In this document: piece by piece, positions 60,026 to 63,136 of the stretch | Numbering within the stretch: the stretch's first letter is position 1 | How the letters are laid out: each line of letters begins with the position of its first letter | IMG/VR virus record: IMGVR_UViG_3300036770_007416 | Span: 1-63,136 of that record | Source of the DNA: a virus | Length of the DNA stretch: 63,136 nucleotides | Strand: one strand, 5' to 3' | The notes under the pieces: generated by a model | What the model was told of the DNA's origin: nothing | What the model saw: the letters and a program-made list of their open reading frames with translations, nothing else | Databases searched by the model: none | Position numbers and translations under genes: made by a program

Positions 60026-60032
60026 TATTTAT
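60026..60032 (+). promoter_or_regulatory. TATTTAT box, large tail protein gene
   Basis: Context TCTATTTATAG, 14 nt before the ATG at 60047. Confidence 0.4.
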
Positions 60033-60046
60033 AGAATAAAAGAATA

Positions 60047-63000
60047 ATGGCCAGTCCACTCGATTTTCCTAGTTCAGAGGTCTTCAGAAAAAAACTTATT
60101 GTAAGAAACTTAGTTCCTTACAAAAAGACTCCTGGTTTACCGAGTGCCCCATTTCAATATGAAGTAGTACAGAGAGATTTATCTCCTGTTGATTCCAACG
60201 ATGCTCTTATTGACACACCTGTATTGGCTAATGGTTTATACCCACTCAATCAATATGGTGCTGACGGTGGTTACAAACAAGTAAGAGATGTTAACATTTT
60301 ACAAAACACCCGTAGTAACGAAGGTGAATATGGATACCAAGATGCTAACATAATCGATGAAGGATTCATTGCAGCACAAACGGGTTTCCCTGGAGTGGCA
60401 CCGGCTTGGAAACCCCTTAACGCATATGCCAGTACTGACCAATTAACTGACGCGGCTGGTTTTTTCGGTAGTTTAGAAATCTTAACTCAAAATAACGGAA
60501 GGAGTTCAAACGCTCAACCTTATCCTAATTTCAATTCTTCTTCGTACTCAACAATTAGTTTAATGTTGAATCCTGACCCTCAAGGTTCAAATGGTTTATT
60601 GTCGAGTGATTCTTATTTGGCAAAATTAGGTGCAACAAACCTAAAAAAACAAATCGAATATAATATTGGTCGAGAAATTAGACGTAACACTTTGGGACGT
60701 GCTAATTTTCTTAACGTAAATGGTGGGGAAGATATACTTGCATTCATTAATGGAAGGGTACCTTTATTAGAACCAAACTGGACAATTACTGAGGGTTCTA
60801 CAATTATTGGTGCTGCTGCGGGATTGTTGAATAGAATATCGGGTTCATATGCACCGTTTTCAGTCATACCAGGACAATATTTTGACCCACAAATCAATAG
60901 TGGTATACCTACAACGGGCCAACAGTTAGCTTCGGCATTTTTAGGCGCAAACTTAGCGGCTGGTATTGGTAGATTTTTTGCAAGACTTAATTCTCAGTCA
61001 AACTTAAGGGGGTCACAACTGTTCCTTGAAAATACTGGCGGAGGTCAACGTTCTCAACTATTCAAAAATTTAGATTACAACCTCTACAAGCCGGGTTACG
61101 ACCGACCGATTTTCGACCGAGTTGCTGGTGCTCTACAAGGTAGAAATACAAATAATGGGGAATATTATATTGGAAGTGTAAAAACGGAACCATCACAGGT
61201 ATTCTCACCTTCTGGTGATGTTCCTGTTGACCAATTTGGTAGAGAAATTCAATCTCCTGTTTATGGACCACAAGAGTTGGCTCAACTTTATGAGGGACCT
61301 GGACAAGCACTTAACTTGGGTGCTAACGGGCCAACATACAGTAGTGGTGGTGATATTGTGGGTGGGTTCACTTGGGTGTCTCCGAAGTTTAAGGGCAATG
61401 CGGGAAAGTATGTTGGATTGGGTGGAGACCCAATTGCCGAAGACCCTGACTTTAGACCATCTGCCTACCAACCAACAGAATCTACAGAATTCCAATTCAG
61501 ACAAGGGTCGATTATGGATGATACCCAACGTATCATTGACTCACAGCCAAGAGGAGGTAGAAGACTTCAACATGTCGGAAACGCAATTGACCAAGTATCG
61601 AAAGTGTTTAATGATGGGTATAAAGAAATCACAAAAGGTTCAAGAGTTAGAAGATATATTGGTGAAATCGGTGCCGAAGTGGGAATTGAATATTGTAGAA
61701 TATTCCAAAAAGATACTCCGTACCTACAATACAATGACCTTCAAAAAACTGATGGTATAACCACCGAAGGAAGAAGATTCGCTTATTCGATATTTGACAA
61801 AACTTACAACCTTAATATTGCCCCCAATAAAAGAGAAGGTGGACAAGACTCTACAAATATTATAGGTGGACCTGAGGGATATGCTAAAAAGTATATGTTC
61901 TCTTTAGAAAACTTGGCTTGGAGGACTTCGAACAGACCAGGTTTAACAGTTTCTGACTTACCTGTGTGTGAAAGAGGTCCAAATGGGGGTCGGGTTATGT
62001 GGTTCCCACCATACGGATTACAATTTAACGAGTCTGTAAGAGCATCGTTCAAATCAACTGATTTTATCGGTAGACCAGAACCTGTATTTACCTACTCCAA
62101 CACTTCTAGGTCGGGAACCCTTAATTGGAAGATAGTTGTCGACCACCCATCAGTGCTCAATATGTTGGTCAACAGAGTCTTAAACGACACCACCTTGAAA
62201 CAAAGGGCAGATGAAATTTTGGATTCTTTCTTTGCGGGATGTAGGAAATACGACCTTTATGAATTGGCAAGAAAATATTACACCGTTAACCCAAATGACA
62301 TTTTTGAAATTCAACAAAGATTGGAAACTAAAAATGTCACAAGAGAAGAAGTTCAGTATTATACAAGAACTATTCAAAGTGGGGGATTCAATACAACAAA
62401 TGGAGGTACTGCAGGGGTTTCAACTATTGCTGGAAGTTCTTCCTCACAGGTGGCAAATTCGGGATACAATTACCAATCGATAGTCAATTTTGGTTTTTAC
62501 TACGACAATGATATTCCTAAACCACCACCAGCTCAAACAACGAGCTTTCAGGGTTACTGGGATGCATACACTAGTCAATCGAATAAATCTAAATATCAAT
62601 CTAAAAGTACACCTTTGGGTCAGGCAACGAATGTTGCGAATTTCTTTACTCAAGTTGTTGAGGGAAACAAACAAGCTATTGATGTTGCCCTACGTAGCTT
62701 GAGTGACGACTTAACGAATGACCCAAGCGCGACCGCAACAATTTTATTGGAAGGAACGGCTTCGGCGCCACAAAAAGTGGATTACAACCAAAGATTATCT
62801 GTAAGAAGAAATGATGCGGTAATACAATACATTGCATCCATTGGTAACTTAGGTAGTTTGATAGACGTACAACTGTTCATTCAACAAAGAGCGTCTGGTG
62901 AAACTTCAACAGTAACTGTAAAGGGTGTAAACCAAACCGAAAATTTTGGAACCTACAATTGTGCGAGTGTTGTTGATGGTGCCGATAACCTTTCAAGTGA

Positions 63001-63136
63001 TGAGTTAATTTACACCATTAACGCAATGGCTTGTAGAAGAACTTCGATTGCCAACATTTCATATAACCCGTCAACCAAAATAGAAGAGGTTACTTCAACT
63101 GATGAAATACCTTTCTATAACACAGAAATCATTGAA
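60047..63136 (+). CDS. large tail/baseplate protein with OmpA-like segment, partial (≥1030 aa)
   Basis: Runs in frame to the window's end; the C-terminus is missing. The N-terminal ~590 residues are Asn/Gly/Pro/Tyr-rich and without known motif. Near 651-708 is a segment with MWFPPYGLQFNES and GRPEPVFTYSNTSRSGTL, similar to phage tail proteins of the XkdP/gp53 type. Near 896-930 LLEGTASAP and YNQRLSVRRNDAVIQYI resemble the OmpA-like peptidoglycan-binding domain (the N-x-x-L-S-x-x-R-x-x-x-V pattern). A peptidoglycan contact at the baseplate would suit infection. It follows the tape-measure gene by 24 nt with a TATTTAT box between. Confidence 0.7.
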   Translation, partial: MASPLDFPSSEVFRKKLIVRNLVPYKKTPGLPSAPFQYEVVQRDLSPVDSNDALIDTPVLANGLYPLNQYGADGGYKQVRDVNILQNTRSNEGEYGYQDANIIDEGFIAAQTGFPGVAPAWKPLNAYASTDQLTDAAGFFGSLEILTQNNGRSSNAQPYPNFNSSSYSTISLMLNPDPQGSNGLLSSDSYLAKLGATNLKKQIEYNIGREIRRNTLGRANFLNVNGGEDILAFINGRVPLLEPNWTITEGSTIIGAAAGLLNRISGSYAPFSVIPGQYFDPQINSGIPTTGQQLASAFLGANLAAGIGRFFARLNSQSNLRGSQLFLENTGGGQRSQLFKNLDYNLYKPGYDRPIFDRVAGALQGRNTNNGEYYIGSVKTEPSQVFSPSGDVPVDQFGREIQSPVYGPQELAQLYEGPGQALNLGANGPTYSSGGDIVGGFTWVSPKFKGNAGKYVGLGGDPIAEDPDFRPSAYQPTESTEFQFRQGSIMDDTQRIIDSQPRGGRRLQHVGNAIDQVSKVFNDGYKEITKGSRVRRYIGEIGAEVGIEYCRIFQKDTPYLQYNDLQKTDGITTEGRRFAYSIFDKTYNLNIAPNKREGGQDSTNIIGGPEGYAKKYMFSLENLAWRTSNRPGLTVSDLPVCERGPNGGRVMWFPPYGLQFNESVRASFKSTDFIGRPEPVFTYSNTSRSGTLNWKIVVDHPSVLNMLVNRVLNDTTLKQRADEILDSFFAGCRKYDLYELARKYYTVNPNDIFEIQQRLETKNVTREEVQYYTRTIQSGGFNTTNGGTAGVSTIAGSSSSQVANSGYNYQSIVNFGFYYDNDIPKPPPAQTTSFQGYWDAYTSQSNKSKYQSKSTPLGQATNVANFFTQVVEGNKQAIDVALRSLSDDLTNDPSATATILLEGTASAPQKVDYNQRLSVRRNDAVIQYIASIGNLGSLIDVQLFIQQRASGETSTVTVKGVNQTENFGTYNCASVVDGADNLSSDELIYTINAMACRRTSIANISYNPSTKIEEVTSTDEIPFYNTEIIE

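Noticed and set aside
1-63136. tRNA genes
   Set aside because: I looked for cloverleaf-like segments with CCA ends in the few intergenic gaps; all gaps are too short or lack a match.

Overview
This window looks like part of a tailed-phage (Caudoviricetes) genome distantly related to T4, not a bacterial chromosome. Recognisable T4-type parts are a gp55-like late sigma factor, a family B DNA polymerase (gp43), PhoH, a SNF2/UvsW-like helicase, dUTPase, a gp13-like neck protein, a gp15-like sheath terminator, tail sheath (gp18), tail tube (gp19), a gp26-family protein and a tape-measure-like protein. There is no integrase, rRNA or tRNA, and I found no housekeeping genes. The DNA is AT-rich. Start codons are preceded by A-rich sequence with almost no Shine-Dalgarno motif, which is typical of Bacteroidota and their phages, so a Bacteroidota host is my inference.

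Layout. (1) 26-6699, minus strand: a virion block of small proteins, an OB-fold hub/spike-like protein and large structural proteins. (2) 6746-25549, minus strand: the gp55-like sigma factor, then a tightly packed cassette of about 22 genes resembling a capsule/O-antigen locus. It holds GT2, GT4, GT10, GT11 and NodZ-like glycosyltransferases, a HAD-nucleotidyltransferase fusion, Gmd, a ColD-like dehydratase, a GDP-fucose synthase/ColC-like enzyme, two methyltransferase-fold proteins, DUF6165 and a GDPD-like protein, with PhoH, dUTPase and a 3'-5' exonuclease embedded. (3) 25607-28160, minus strand: five small virion or accessory genes, one with a WYL-like domain. (4) 28209-37414, plus strand: fibre-like proteins, four of which carry long Thr/Pro-rich mucin-like tracts, closed by a terminator. 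(5) 37504-42020, plus strand: a GT60-type polypeptide GlcNAc-transferase-like enzyme, a GT25 enzyme and two HtrL/YibB-type proteins. (6) 42039-50767: DNA polymerase and a TRD-like small gene on the plus strand, converging on minus-strand neck, superoxide dismutase-fusion and helicase genes. (7) 50845-63136, plus strand: neck/tail morphogenesis, ending in a large tail protein that runs off the window.

The main hypothesis is that this phage builds and glycosylates its own mucin-like fibres. Thr/Pro-rich virion proteins lie directly upstream of a GT60-like enzyme, a family known to start O-glycosylation on Thr of mucin-like proteins. The minus-strand cassette could supply activated 6-deoxy or 3,6-dideoxy sugars (GDP-fucose or GDP-colitose) and transferases for extension. 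The cassette could instead alter the host surface glycan; sequence alone does not decide.

Other notable items are a superoxide dismutase fused to a nuclease-like domain, a candidate +1 programmed frameshift between the gp26-family gene and a downstream chaperone-like ORF, a recurrent TATTTAT box upstream of many virion genes (sometimes only 4 nt from the ATG), and a 54-residue ribbon-helix-helix-like gene antisense between the sheath-terminator and sheath genes.
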